Assembly: GCA_031963415.1 (NCBI GenBank)
Contig: JASSUI010000001.1
Span: 1,426,001-1,490,000, forward strand
Origin: JASSUD01 sp031963415
GTDB taxonomy: Bacteria > Pseudomonadota > Gammaproteobacteria > Burkholderiales > Burkholderiaceae
Direction: 5' to 3'
Length of the DNA stretch: 64,000 nucleotides
In this document: positions 9,013 to 17,614 of the stretch, one piece after another
How the letters are laid out: every line of letters begins with the position of its first letter
How positions within the stretch are numbered: the first letter of the stretch is position 1
Program-made: the position numbers and the translations under genes
Notes under the pieces: model-generated
Database searches by the model: none
The model's input: only the letters and a program-made list of their open reading frames with translations
What the model was told of the DNA's origin: nothing

Positions 9013-9419
9013 ATTTTATGAGCCCATGTTGGGATTCCTTCGTCACTTCAACGGGCATGTTGAGTTACGCTAATATTTCTGTTTGAGGAGGATCGTGATT
9101 AGTTCCTTAGCTGACGTTAATAGCATTAAAATCAGCTTGCGTGTATTTTGTCCAGTAGATTGCTGGATATGCAATCGATTAGCTTGATACCAATATAGTA
9201 TTAAGGTATATGCATTAAACAGCTCGATACTAGTTGCTGAATTTCTCTCTTATTGTTGTGTTTATAGCATTGCTATAAAAATCTTAAAAAATTTTTCTGC
9301 TTAATGTGTACATCGGTTTACATCGTTTTACATCGGGTCTACATCAGCGGTTTATATCAGTAGCTCCTCAACATTAGTTTTGCCGAAATTTCAATATTCA
9401 GAGAAAAGGAGCTCAAAAG
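9013..9419. other. Intergenic region with a helically phased short repeat
   Basis: No gene is seen. Near 9018-9060 there is a stretch resembling other intergenic spots in the window (GCCCATGTTGGG, then TTC and CACTTCA; compare 61336 onward). The short ACATC array lies at 9309-9345 and the ribosome site (AAAAGGAG) at about 9403-9411. Confidence 0.4.
9309..9345 (+). repeat. Four ACATC motifs at 10-11 bp spacing upstream of the 396-residue gene
   Basis: ACATC starts at 9310, 9320, 9330 and 9341, mostly inside the longer unit TTTACATCGG. The spacing equals one DNA helical turn and places all copies on the same face. The array ends about 75 bases before the start codon of the next gene. It could be a multi-site activator or repressor binding region; no known box is recognised. 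Confidence 0.5.
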
Positions 9420-10610
9420 ATGTCTTTAAATACATCGTCACTATTTCCTCCTGAAGCGCCCGCAGAGCAGGCAAAAAATCTACGCCTTGCGGTAAAAGAA
9501 AGGCGCATTAAAATGAATCAAAAGGGCGTGAAAAACAGCGCTCCCTTGCCTAATAGTCCGTCTCCAAAGCAGATAGGCGAGCCTTGCTTGGCTCAACGTG
9601 CACAGGAAGCAAGTGATTTCTTCAACCACGAAACTGCTTCGGATACTGCTTCAGTGAACACACTCGTTGCTAATGATGAGAATGTTATCGCCGACTGTTT
9701 TGAGTCTGCTATTCCTCTCGCGCTAGAAGGAGAATCAAGCCTATCTTACGATAATGATAGGGGGCTTTGGAAAGTGACGCGTGGTAGCCAAACAATGATA
9801 GGCAAAAGCTTAAAATTAGAAGGCGGGATAAACTTATCTTACGATAGCGCTAGAGAGCTTCTGACAATAACTTATAGCGATCAAACGTTAATAGGTGAAG
9901 AAGCGTTTCAAATAAAAGAATATGTAGACCTAAATGGTGATCTTAGGCAGGCTAGCTATATTGTCAAAGGACAAGAACCGCTAGTGACATACTTTCCCAA
10001 AAAAGAGATTTCATTAGCCGAGCAAGTGAGTAAACAAAGCGGGTTATACGCATCGCTCGAGGAAAAGTTACAACACATCAGGAATTATTACTGCGATTTA
10101 GAGAGTGAATGGTGGGCTACCTCAGAAAATAGTGAAACAGAAAAAGAAGAGATAAAAAATCAGCTTGTCGAGATATTTAATGTGGGCTACGACCTTATTG
10201 AATACATTGATAAACATCCCATCTCAGCTTCAGATAAGTTAGATACAACAATTCCAAATAAAGATATTGAAAAAATTAATCAGCGCATTAATGAGCTGAC
10301 TAATAAGCTAAAAAGCATAACAGCGGGTCGACCTTTATCTAAAATTGGTGAGAGGCGTTTAAATATTCTGGCAGGCGTGATTGGTGTGATTCTTCTATGC
10401 GCGGGCCTGGGCCTCGCCGCAGGGATTTGGAGCGCAGTATTTTCTATACTCAAAGTGGTTGCGCAAGAATACGCTGATCACCAATCACCACAAATAAAAA
10501 GCAGAGATCTAATAAAAGGAGCCATCGACTTACTCGAGCAAGACATCAATATTCAAAATGAGAGGACTAGGAAAGAGCGGGGTAATCGCCTTGCGCCGCA
10601 ATGCCTGTAA
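9420..10610 (+). CDS. Unknown protein with C-terminal membrane segment (candidate effector, truncated by IS110)
   Basis: No family is recognised. The 396-residue reading frame follows a strong ribosome site (AAAAGGAG). The N-terminus is Ser/Pro-rich (MSLNTSSLFPPEAPAE). Residues about 105-165 hold two similar short units (SSLSYDNDRG... and INLSYDSARE...). A long charged helical region comes next, and a strongly hydrophobic segment (LAGVIGVILLCAGLGLAAG) lies near residues 320-345. The last 12 codons (from 10573) lie inside the IS110-family element, so the native C-terminus has probably been replaced by an IS-encoded tail. Location next to a phased repeat suggests regulated expression. Its N-terminal style resembles other unknown proteins here, consistent with, but not proof of, type III secretion. 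Confidence 0.7.
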   Translation: MSLNTSSLFPPEAPAEQAKNLRLAVKERRIKMNQKGVKNSAPLPNSPSPKQIGEPCLAQRAQEASDFFNHETASDTASVNTLVANDENVIADCFESAIPLALEGESSLSYDNDRGLWKVTRGSQTMIGKSLKLEGGINLSYDSARELLTITYSDQTLIGEEAFQIKEYVDLNGDLRQASYIVKGQEPLVTYFPKKEISLAEQVSKQSGLYASLEEKLQHIRNYYCDLESEWWATSENSETEKEEIKNQLVEIFNVGYDLIEYIDKHPISASDKLDTTIPNKDIEKINQRINELTNKLKSITAGRPLSKIGERRLNILAGVIGVILLCAGLGLAAGIWSAVFSILKVVAQEYADHQSPQIKSRDLIKGAIDLLEQDINIQNERTRKERGNRLAPQCL

Positions 10611-10806
10611 AAGAAACGTATGACTAGCGATCAAGCATAGTAGAGTGGATGCCGCTCAGAAGAAGACCGAACGATCAATGGTGCAAATTGCCCGAGTAAG
10701 AGCGTGGTCCTGGGTGACGTTGGCCACATTGGTGAATCCGAGTGATCGGATATCCCGTTTAGAAGAGTGAGTAAGACAACGTACCCGAATCTGAGCGGCA
10801 CCCTCA
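10573..10806 (+). ncRNA. Possible bridge RNA region of the IS110-family element
   Basis: In the IS110 group the non-coding left end encodes a structured guide (bridge) RNA that pairs with target and donor DNA. The 234 bases here are non-coding and are the only long untranslated stretch in the element; the right end has just 48. Short self-complementary pieces are present. This is assigned from family knowledge and layout, not from a covariance match. An identical copy lies at 14316-14549 on the minus strand. Confidence 0.3.
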
Positions 10807-10821
10807 ATGATGGAGAAAATC

Positions 10822-12153
10822 ATGGCCGTACGCAAGCGAGAACCAGGATTAGAAATCACGCACCCGAATGCAGCAGGGATTGATGTAGGTTCAGCCAGTC
10901 ATTATGTAGCTGTTCCAGCGGATAGAGATGAACAGCCTGTACGAGAATTCAAAAGTTTTACAGAAGATCTCGAGACGATGGCAGATTGGTTAAAAACGTG
11001 TGGAATAGAAGTCGTGGCGATGGAATCAACAGGGGTATATTGGATCTCGTTGTTTGAACTGTTGGAGTCGAGAGGTTTTACCGTTTATTTGGTCAATGCA
11101 AGACACGTCAAGAATGTGGCGGGGCGTAAGAGCGATGTGTTGGATTGCCAGTGGATACAGCGGTTAATGAGCTATGGTCTTTTATCGGGTGCCTTTCGGC
11201 CCAAAGATGAAATATGCGCATTACGCTCCCTATCACGGCAACGAGATACGTTACTGCGCTATCAAAGCCGGCATATTCTTCACATGCAGAAAGCCCTGGC
11301 GCAGATGAACATCCAGTTAAGCAATGTGATCTCCGATATTGTGGGTGAGACAGGGCAAAAAATCATCCGAGCGGTCTTAGCAGGAGAGCATAACGCAGCT
11401 AAGTTAGCCAAGCTCAAGCATGGCCGGATTCGTGCAAGTGAAGAAGAAATCGCTAAATCCTTACGAGGTAATTGGCGAGCTGAACACTTATTTGCACTTA
11501 AGCAGGCAGTCGCTTCGTATGATTTTTATCAAGAACAACTCCGGGAATGTGATGCTCAACTCGAAGCCATGCTTAAGCAAATGCAAGTTCAGGTAGGTGA
11601 GCCCGGCCCTTCTATTCGCAACAAGCATCCAAAGAATGCGCCTAAATTTGATTTGCGCACTTATTTATTTAACTTGTGTGGCGTTGATCTAACCCGCATT
11701 AATGGGATTGATACAACGACGGCATTGAAGGTCATCTCAGAGATTGGCCCTGATTTATCTCGGTTCAAAAGTGCCAAGCACTTTACCTCATGGTTAGGCT
11801 TATGCCCAGGTACCAAAATTTCTGGTGGGAGAGTCCTCTCGAGCGCTTGTAAACGCACAGCTAATCGGGCTACACAAGCACTCAAAATGGCTGCAGCGGC
11901 CTTACGGCGAAGTCAGTCTGCACTTGGGGCGTACTATCGCCGTTTATGTGCCAGACTGGATCGACCCAAAGCGATTACCGCCACTGCTCATAAGCTCGCG
12001 CGTCTTATCTACGCTATGTTGACTAAAGGGGCTACGTATGTCGATCAAGGTCAAGATTATTATGAACAGTGCTATCAACAGCGAGCATTACATAACCTGG
12101 CAAAACGGGCTGAAAAACTTGGCTTCCAACTCGTGCCAACCTCTCAAAAATAA
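10822..12153 (+). CDS. IS110-family transposase (DEDD recombinase)
   Basis: The N-terminal RuvC-like DEDD domain shows AGIDVGSASH, the VVAMESTGVYW motif and GRKSDVLDCQW. The C-terminal Transposase_20-type domain shows GIDTTTALKVISEIGPD and SWLGLCPGTKISGGRVLSS, which contains the serine used by this family. The reading frame opens at 10807, but ATG at 10822 has GGAG six bases upstream and is the better start. The frame is full length and undamaged, so the protein is probably functional. The same protein, residue for residue, is encoded by the inverted copy. Confidence 0.92.
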   Translation: MAVRKREPGLEITHPNAAGIDVGSASHYVAVPADRDEQPVREFKSFTEDLETMADWLKTCGIEVVAMESTGVYWISLFELLESRGFTVYLVNARHVKNVAGRKSDVLDCQWIQRLMSYGLLSGAFRPKDEICALRSLSRQRDTLLRYQSRHILHMQKALAQMNIQLSNVISDIVGETGQKIIRAVLAGEHNAAKLAKLKHGRIRASEEEIAKSLRGNWRAEHLFALKQAVASYDFYQEQLRECDAQLEAMLKQMQVQVGEPGPSIRNKHPKNAPKFDLRTYLFNLCGVDLTRINGIDTTTALKVISEIGPDLSRFKSAKHFTSWLGLCPGTKISGGRVLSSACKRTANRATQALKMAAAALRRSQSALGAYYRRLCARLDRPKAITATAHKLARLIYAMLTKGATYVDQGQDYYEQCYQQRALHNLAKRAEKLGFQLVPTSQK

Positions 12154-12317
12154 ATCAACTTCCTTTTATAAATCAACGGGTTGGAATTTGTTTCTTAGAA
12201 GACGATGGCATTCGTTAAGCAGGCAGATTTTGTATTCCATTGCTATACGCTCTTTTTAAAGGCTTTGCGACTAACCATTTAATATCATTGGTACCAACTC
12301 TCTACAGCTAAACTTTA

Positions 12318-12920
12318 TTAAACCTCAGCAGCCTTTACCACCTCTTCAGAAGCTAGCTTTGCTTCAGTATGCTTAATATGTGCATGTGCACGTAGCTCTG
12401 CTTCTATTCTTTTTATCTGTCTCTCTGATATTTCTATTTCCTCTTCTAAATATAAAGATTTCAATTTTTGCAAACTGTCCCAATAGGCCCGACCGTTTTT
12501 ATTAAGAAATAATTTTATTTCTTCAGGTATCGATATATTTTGAAGTGCTTGGTCGTAGTCTTGTTCAGTACTCACACCACTGCTAATAAGAGATGAAAGT
12601 ATGTGTTCACGCTCGCTCTCTGCTAGCTCGAGCTTGGCTTCTACTAAGAGTTTAACCAAATCATTACGTAAGTTTTGCGCTTCGAGCTGGAATTGCTCTA
12701 CTTGTTTCTGTTTATGCTTTTTATGCTGAGCCAACGTCAGCGTAGCATCGCTTCCCACTCCACTAAGTTTTTCTTCTATCACAGGTAGAAGTGAATTTAA
12801 AATTTCTTGGCTAAGCGTTTGCGTTGATTTGTCCTCAGTTTTTACAGCCGCTGGTTGAGTTTGAGTTAATTGCTCACTGACTTCAGTGGATGAATGTGCT
12901 TTCTGATGAACAGAGAGCAC
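12318..12920 (-). pseudogene. Fragment of a coiled-coil protein cut by the right IS110 copy
   Basis: The 200-codon open frame begins with a GTG (12918-12920) immediately next to the boundary of the IS110 copy at 12921, so its natural N-terminus is probably missing. The product is charged and predicted helical (KHKQKQVEQFQLEAQNLR; a long E/K-rich coil near the end) with no recognised domain. It lies in the 719-bp spacer between the two inverted IS copies. Homologous recombination between the arms could have flipped this spacer, so its original orientation is uncertain. It may be a downstream piece of a gene split by the insertion. Confidence 0.55.
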
Positions 12921-14549
12921 CTTCTAAGAAACAAATTCCAACCCGTTGATTTATAAAAGGAAGTTGATTTATTTTTGAGAGGTTGGCACGAGTTGGAAGC
13001 CAAGTTTTTCAGCCCGTTTTGCCAGGTTATGTAATGCTCGCTGTTGATAGCACTGTTCATAATAATCTTGACCTTGATCGACATACGTAGCCCCTTTAGT
13101 CAACATAGCGTAGATAAGACGCGCGAGCTTATGAGCAGTGGCGGTAATCGCTTTGGGTCGATCCAGTCTGGCACATAAACGGCGATAGTACGCCCCAAGT
13201 GCAGACTGACTTCGCCGTAAGGCCGCTGCAGCCATTTTGAGTGCTTGTGTAGCCCGATTAGCTGTGCGTTTACAAGCGCTCGAGAGGACTCTCCCACCAG
13301 AAATTTTGGTACCTGGGCATAAGCCTAACCATGAGGTAAAGTGCTTGGCACTTTTGAACCGAGATAAATCAGGGCCAATCTCTGAGATGACCTTCAATGC
13401 CGTCGTTGTATCAATCCCATTAATGCGGGTTAGATCAACGCCACACAAGTTAAATAAATAAGTGCGCAAATCAAATTTAGGCGCATTCTTTGGATGCTTG
13501 TTGCGAATAGAAGGGCCGGGCTCACCTACCTGAACTTGCATTTGCTTAAGCATGGCTTCGAGTTGAGCATCACATTCCCGGAGTTGTTCTTGATAAAAAT
13601 CATACGAAGCGACTGCCTGCTTAAGTGCAAATAAGTGTTCAGCTCGCCAATTACCTCGTAAGGATTTAGCGATTTCTTCTTCACTTGCACGAATCCGGCC
13701 ATGCTTGAGCTTGGCTAACTTAGCTGCGTTATGCTCTCCTGCTAAGACCGCTCGGATGATTTTTTGCCCTGTCTCACCCACAATATCGGAGATCACATTG
13801 CTTAACTGGATGTTCATCTGCGCCAGGGCTTTCTGCATGTGAAGAATATGCCGGCTTTGATAGCGCAGTAACGTATCTCGTTGCCGTGATAGGGAGCGTA
13901 ATGCGCATATTTCATCTTTGGGCCGAAAGGCACCCGATAAAAGACCATAGCTCATTAACCGCTGTATCCACTGGCAATCCAACACATCGCTCTTACGCCC
14001 CGCCACATTCTTGACGTGTCTTGCATTGACCAAATAAACGGTAAAACCTCTCGACTCCAACAGTTCAAACAACGAGATCCAATATACCCCTGTTGATTCC
14101 ATCGCCACGACTTCTATTCCACACGTTTTTAACCAATCTGCCATCGTCTCGAGATCTTCTGTAAAACTTTTGAATTCTCGTACAGGCTGTTCATCTCTAT
14201 CCGCTGGAACAGCTACATAATGACTGGCTGAACCTACATCAATCCCTGCTGCATTCGGGTGCGTGATTTCTAATCCTGGTTCTCGCTTGCGTACGGCCAT
14301 GATTTTCTCCATCATTGAGGGTGCCGCTCAGATTCGGGTACGTTGTCTTACTCACTCTTCTAAACGGGATATCCGATCACTCGGATTCACCAATGTGGCC
14401 AACGTCACCCAGGACCACGCTCTTACTCGGGCAATTTGCACCATTGATCGTTCGGTCTTCTTCTGAGCGGCATCCACTCTACTATGCTTGATCGCTAGTC
14501 ATACGTTTCTTTTACAGGCATTGCGGCGCAAGGCGATTACCCCGCTCTT
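12921..14549 (-). mobile_element. IS110-family insertion sequence, right copy (1629 bp, inverted)
   Basis: This is an exact-length inverted counterpart of 10573-12201. Together the two copies form a 1629-bp inverted repeat around a 719-bp spacer. The right boundary (14549) falls inside the reading frame of the YetF-like gene that starts at 14488. Confidence 0.85.
12969..14300 (-). CDS. IS110-family transposase, second copy
   Basis: The translation is identical to the transposase at 10822-12153, including the DEDD motifs and C-terminal serine region. The preferred start is the ATG at 14300 (reverse strand) with GGAG upstream; the frame is open from 14315. Identity of the copies points to very recent transposition or gene conversion. 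Confidence 0.92.
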   Translation of the reverse strand: MAVRKREPGLEITHPNAAGIDVGSASHYVAVPADRDEQPVREFKSFTEDLETMADWLKTCGIEVVAMESTGVYWISLFELLESRGFTVYLVNARHVKNVAGRKSDVLDCQWIQRLMSYGLLSGAFRPKDEICALRSLSRQRDTLLRYQSRHILHMQKALAQMNIQLSNVISDIVGETGQKIIRAVLAGEHNAAKLAKLKHGRIRASEEEIAKSLRGNWRAEHLFALKQAVASYDFYQEQLRECDAQLEAMLKQMQVQVGEPGPSIRNKHPKNAPKFDLRTYLFNLCGVDLTRINGIDTTTALKVISEIGPDLSRFKSAKHFTSWLGLCPGTKISGGRVLSSACKRTANRATQALKMAAAALRRSQSALGAYYRRLCARLDRPKAITATAHKLARLIYAMLTKGATYVDQGQDYYEQCYQQRALHNLAKRAEKLGFQLVPTSQK

Positions 14550-15207
14550 ACTGGGTAATGTACCTTGGTATTTTTTATTAGAGGTGTTAGTGCGCGCCAC
14601 AGGAACTTATCTGATGTTGATCTTGGGCATGCGTTTGCTAGGTAAACAAGTGGCCGCACAATATACGCTGTTTGAAATGTCAGCAGTAATCACTTTGTCG
14701 AGCGCGGTTGGCTCGGCTTTAGTGGTACCTGACAATGGCATGTTGCCGCCTTTCATCTCTTTAATGACGGTTGTTGTGCTACATCAAATATTGTCGAGAT
14801 GGAGAAGAAAAAAACAGAATATCGAAACAGCTATCGTTGGCAAAGTGCTGACATTAATCAAAGATAGCCAGCTCCTTATCGACAATATGCAAACTGCCCT
14901 AATGTCTAAAAAGAAAATATTTGAAATGTTGCGCCTACGCAGATTTCAACATTTAGGCCAGATCAGTCGTTTGTATTTAGAACCTTCAGGCAATTTTTCG
15001 ATTATTGCAACTAAGCATCCAAAGCCAGGGCTATCTATTCTCCCTTCTGACGATGAGGAATTACACGACAAAGCAGCCGTCACTCGTCATTTTGCCTGCC
15101 TGAATTGCGGCTACGCCAAAGAATCAGAAGATCTTCCAACACAAGTATGCGAAAGCTGCGGCTCACAGGCGTGGACGAAAGCCGTGCTTGAATTAACCGA
15201 GGAGTAA
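14488..15207 (+). CDS. YetF/DUF421 family membrane protein, copy 1 (N-terminus IS-derived)
   Basis: Hydrophobic helices at about residues 20-100 (VPWYFLLEVLVRATGTYLML, GKQVAAQYTLFEMSAVITL) are followed by a cytosolic YetF-type domain (LIKDSQLLIDNMQTALMSK, HLGQISRLYLEPSGNFSII) and a zinc-ribbon-like tail with two CxxC pairs 13 residues apart. Known: DUF421/YetF proteins are integral membrane proteins of poorly defined role. The first 20 codons lie inside the IS110 copy; host-specific sequence begins at LGNVPW. The native start has thus been lost and an IS-encoded ATG may be used. The next gene is a tandem paralogue 5 bp downstream, so the two probably form one operon. Confidence 0.8.
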   Translation: MIASHTFLLQALRRKAITPLLLGNVPWYFLLEVLVRATGTYLMLILGMRLLGKQVAAQYTLFEMSAVITLSSAVGSALVVPDNGMLPPFISLMTVVVLHQILSRWRRKKQNIETAIVGKVLTLIKDSQLLIDNMQTALMSKKKIFEMLRLRRFQHLGQISRLYLEPSGNFSIIATKHPKPGLSILPSDDEELHDKAAVTRHFACLNCGYAKESEDLPTQVCESCGSQAWTKAVLELTEE

Positions 15208-15212
15208 AGCTT

Positions 15213-15932
15213 GTGGAATTCCAAACCCAAGATCTTCATTTACTCGATTGGCAACGAATTTTAATCGGTAATGCGCCTTGGCTCTTTTTGATAGAGGTGA
15301 TTCTTCGCACAGGTGCCATGTATCTCTTCCTGCTTTTCTTTATGCAGCTTTTAGGCAAGCGGACAGCGGCACAGCTCAGCATTTTAGAAATGGCGGTGCT
15401 GTTTATCATCGGGGCTGCCATTGGCGGCTCGTTGCAAATTCGAATGCAGGGCCTAACGCCAGCAGTTGCAGCGCTAGTGATGGGGTTTGTCTGTCAAAAA
15501 AGCTTCTTAATGTTGTCTTTTAAGAAACCAAAATTTGAAGCAGTCTTTCAGGGTGAAGTGAGTATTTTGCTAAAAGATGGGCGGTTGCTGATGGAGCATT
15601 TAAAAGCCGCTGGACTGCCCCGTAGCATGATAACGTCTGAACTGCGTGCTCAAGGTATCCAACATTTAGGAGAGTTGCGACGCATCTATTTTGAACCCTC
15701 GGGTAACTTCAGCTTACTTCTCTATCTGAAAGCCAAGCCAGGACTCTCTATTTGTCCTGATATTCATGATGAATTTTGTACCACCACACCAGTAACAAAT
15801 TGCTTTGTCTGCGCCTGTTGCGGCTATCAAAAAGAGGCGGAAGAAATTCCACAAATGCATTGTGACTATTGTTCCCATGAAAGTTGGGAGCGAGCTGTTA
15901 CCTTATCTTCAGCATCTCTTCGCTTTGTTTAA
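15213..15932 (+). CDS. YetF/DUF421 family membrane protein, copy 2
   Basis: A tandem paralogue of the preceding gene. It has the same layout: N-terminal helices (GNAPWLFLIEVILRTGAMYL, LLGKRTAAQLSILEMAVLF), the soluble YetF-like part (LLKDGRLLMEHLKAAGL, HLGELRRIYFEPSGNFSLL) and a cysteine-rich tail with paired CxxC motifs. The start is a GTG with GAGGAG overlapping the upstream stop, which supports translational coupling. Unlike copy 1 its N-terminus is intact (MEFQTQDLHLLDWQRILIGN), showing what copy 1 has probably lost. Confidence 0.85.
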   Translation: MEFQTQDLHLLDWQRILIGNAPWLFLIEVILRTGAMYLFLLFFMQLLGKRTAAQLSILEMAVLFIIGAAIGGSLQIRMQGLTPAVAALVMGFVCQKSFLMLSFKKPKFEAVFQGEVSILLKDGRLLMEHLKAAGLPRSMITSELRAQGIQHLGELRRIYFEPSGNFSLLLYLKAKPGLSICPDIHDEFCTTTPVTNCFVCACCGYQKEAEEIPQMHCDYCSHESWERAVTLSSASLRFV

Positions 15933-15933
15933 T

Positions 15934-16407
15934 TTAGTGCGTAACGCGGGTAATACCATCGCTTGAAAGAAGGCGAACCCGATCGCCTGCTTTAAAGACC
16001 TCTTCCGTTGCTTCTTGGGTAATCGCGCGTAAATCGCCGCCATCAAGGCGCACGGTAATTTCAACCCCATCACGACTGCGCGCCTTGCCTTCAACAGTAT
16101 GACCTGCAATTGCGCCTATTGCTGCGCCACCTAAAGCAGCAAGTAGTGAACCCCGGCCACCGCCAAGCGCACTACCTAAAATCCCACCAGCGATACCGCC
16201 ACCTGTTGCACCAGAACCAGCTTGATTAATATCAGCACGGATTTTGACAAGCCGCACGCTCTCAACGACACCCATACGTACTATTTGCTCATGTTGTGCT
16301 TGGCTTGATGAATAAACGTCAGCTGAGTTATTTTCATAGGCACAGCCTTGCAGCATAAGGATACCGATGAGTGAAACGACTGAAATTACAGGAATCATTG
16401 CTGGCAT
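15934..16407 (-). CDS. slyB: SlyB-like glycine-zipper outer membrane lipoprotein
   Basis: The signal peptide ends in a lipobox LMLQGC (Cys22), so the mature protein should be lipidated and placed in the outer membrane. The middle is a glycine-zipper 2TM segment rich in GG and GA (GGGIAGGILGSALGGG, GGAAIGAIAGHTVEG). A small beta-type C-terminal domain of the SlyB/PcpY type follows (ITVRLDGGDLRAITQ, GDRVRLL). The 157-residue length is normal. It follows the kinase, tpx and prmA genes on the same strand, a grouping seen in Burkholderia. It converges with the YetF genes, with stops almost touching. Confidence 0.85.
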   Translation of the reverse strand: MPAMIPVISVVSLIGILMLQGCAYENNSADVYSSSQAQHEQIVRMGVVESVRLVKIRADINQAGSGATGGGIAGGILGSALGGGRGSLLAALGGAAIGAIAGHTVEGKARSRDGVEITVRLDGGDLRAITQEATEEVFKAGDRVRLLSSDGITRVTH

Positions 16408-16486
16408 GTTTTCTCCTAAAAAGGACCTAAACGCTTATTTTTAACGGGAACGCTACTTTGAAATGGCTTCTAGAATCGCAGAGTGA

Positions 16487-17425
16487 TTACAAACTATAAG
16501 CAAAGGTTTGCTTAAAGCACTCACGAATTTCTTCTTGCTTATTCGGATAATTCTGAGTACCTTGGTGCGCGATTTTAATTGAACCCATCAAATTAGCAAG
16601 GCGCCCCGTTGTGCTCCAGTCACATCCATGCTCGATTCCGTATAACAATCCTCCTCGAAATGCATCCCCACAACCCGTTGGATCGAGTATTTGCGCAGCG
16701 GGTACGGCAGGAATTTCTTCACATTTGCCATCGGCATAAATCAATGAGCCATATTCGCCTCGCGTCACGATTAGAGCGTTAACGCGCCCGGCAATTTGCT
16801 CCATCGACCAGCCCGTTTTATTACTTAGCAACTTCGCTTCGTAGTCGTTGAGTGTCACGTAGCTTGCCAATTCAAGCATATGTTGCAAATCAGTTTCGCT
16901 GAAACATGGCAGCTGCTGGCCTGGGTCAAAGACAAATGGAATACCTTTCGCCGCGCATTGTTCAGCATGTTGTTGCATGCCTTCGATACCATCTGGCGAG
17001 ATGATGGCAAGCGTTAGCTCTTCTTTTACTTCATCGACTCGATTCAGATGTGACTGCAGCATAGCCCCCGGATGAAAAGCAGTGATTTGATTGTTGTCCA
17101 GGTCAGACATAATCATTGCTTGAGCGGTATGCATTTGCTCAACTAATCGCACATGTCGAGTCGATAAACCAAGCGTATTTAAATGGGTCAGATAGGGCGC
17201 ACCATCAGCTTCTCCCAATGTACCCATAATCACCGGCGCGCCACCGAGCGCCTGCAAGCTATACGCGATATTGCCAGCACAGCCGCCGAACTCTTGGCGC
17301 AAGCTAGACGTTAAAAAGCAGACATTAAGAATATGAACCTGTTCAGGCAAAATATGCTCTCGAAAGCGTCCCTCAAATACCATCAGCCGATCGTAAGCCA
17401 GTGAACCAGTAATTAAGACTGCCAA
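16487..17425 (-). CDS. PfkB-family carbohydrate/adenosine kinase
   Basis: A 312-residue ribokinase-fold kinase that uses ATP to phosphorylate a sugar or nucleoside. The N-terminal substrate region contains FGGCAGNIAYSLQALGG, and the C-terminal signature is DPTGCGDAFRGG (248-259), with the catalytic base at Asp254. Close relatives in Burkholderia are annotated as adenosine kinase or generic PfkB kinase; the substrate cannot be settled from sequence. It lies between slyB and tpx on the same strand. Confidence 0.88.
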   Translation of the reverse strand: MAVLITGSLAYDRLMVFEGRFREHILPEQVHILNVCFLTSSLRQEFGGCAGNIAYSLQALGGAPVIMGTLGEADGAPYLTHLNTLGLSTRHVRLVEQMHTAQAMIMSDLDNNQITAFHPGAMLQSHLNRVDEVKEELTLAIISPDGIEGMQQHAEQCAAKGIPFVFDPGQQLPCFSETDLQHMLELASYVTLNDYEAKLLSNKTGWSMEQIAGRVNALIVTRGEYGSLIYADGKCEEIPAVPAAQILDPTGCGDAFRGGLLYGIEHGCDWSTTGRLANLMGSIKIAHQGTQNYPNKQEEIRECFKQTFAYSL

Positions 17426-17557
17426 GATGAATTCCTTAAATTTTTTATTAAGTAAGAGCTGTTTATAACCTCAAAACACTCCTCTTTGAGATGATGAACA
17501 AGTTCTTCGGGCGCTTAAGTAGCGTTGCATCTTTGCTGCCACTACAACAAGTAATAA

Positions 17558-17585
17558 CCCCTAACTGCAACAACGCAGCTAGGGG
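17558..17585 (-). terminator. Hairpin downstream of tpx
   Basis: An 11-bp stem with one mismatch (CCCCTAACTGC / GCAGCTAGGGG) and an AACAAC loop lies 30 bases after the tpx stop. On the minus strand it is followed by TTATTA rather than a solid T-run, so it is a plausible but weak terminator. Confidence 0.5.
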
Positions 17586-17614
17586 CGTAAGCGGATTCTT
17601 TTTATAGCAGCGAT

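Larger units (their letters stand above)
10573..12201 (+). mobile_element. IS110-family insertion sequence, left copy (1629 bp)
   Basis: The boundaries are where this sequence stops matching the inverted copy at 12921-14549; both arms are 1629 bp and encode identical proteins. The ends have no obvious inverted repeats. There are 249 bp before the likely transposase start and 48 bp after its stop, an IS110-group-like layout. Its left end overlaps the last codons of the 396-residue gene. Confidence 0.85.
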
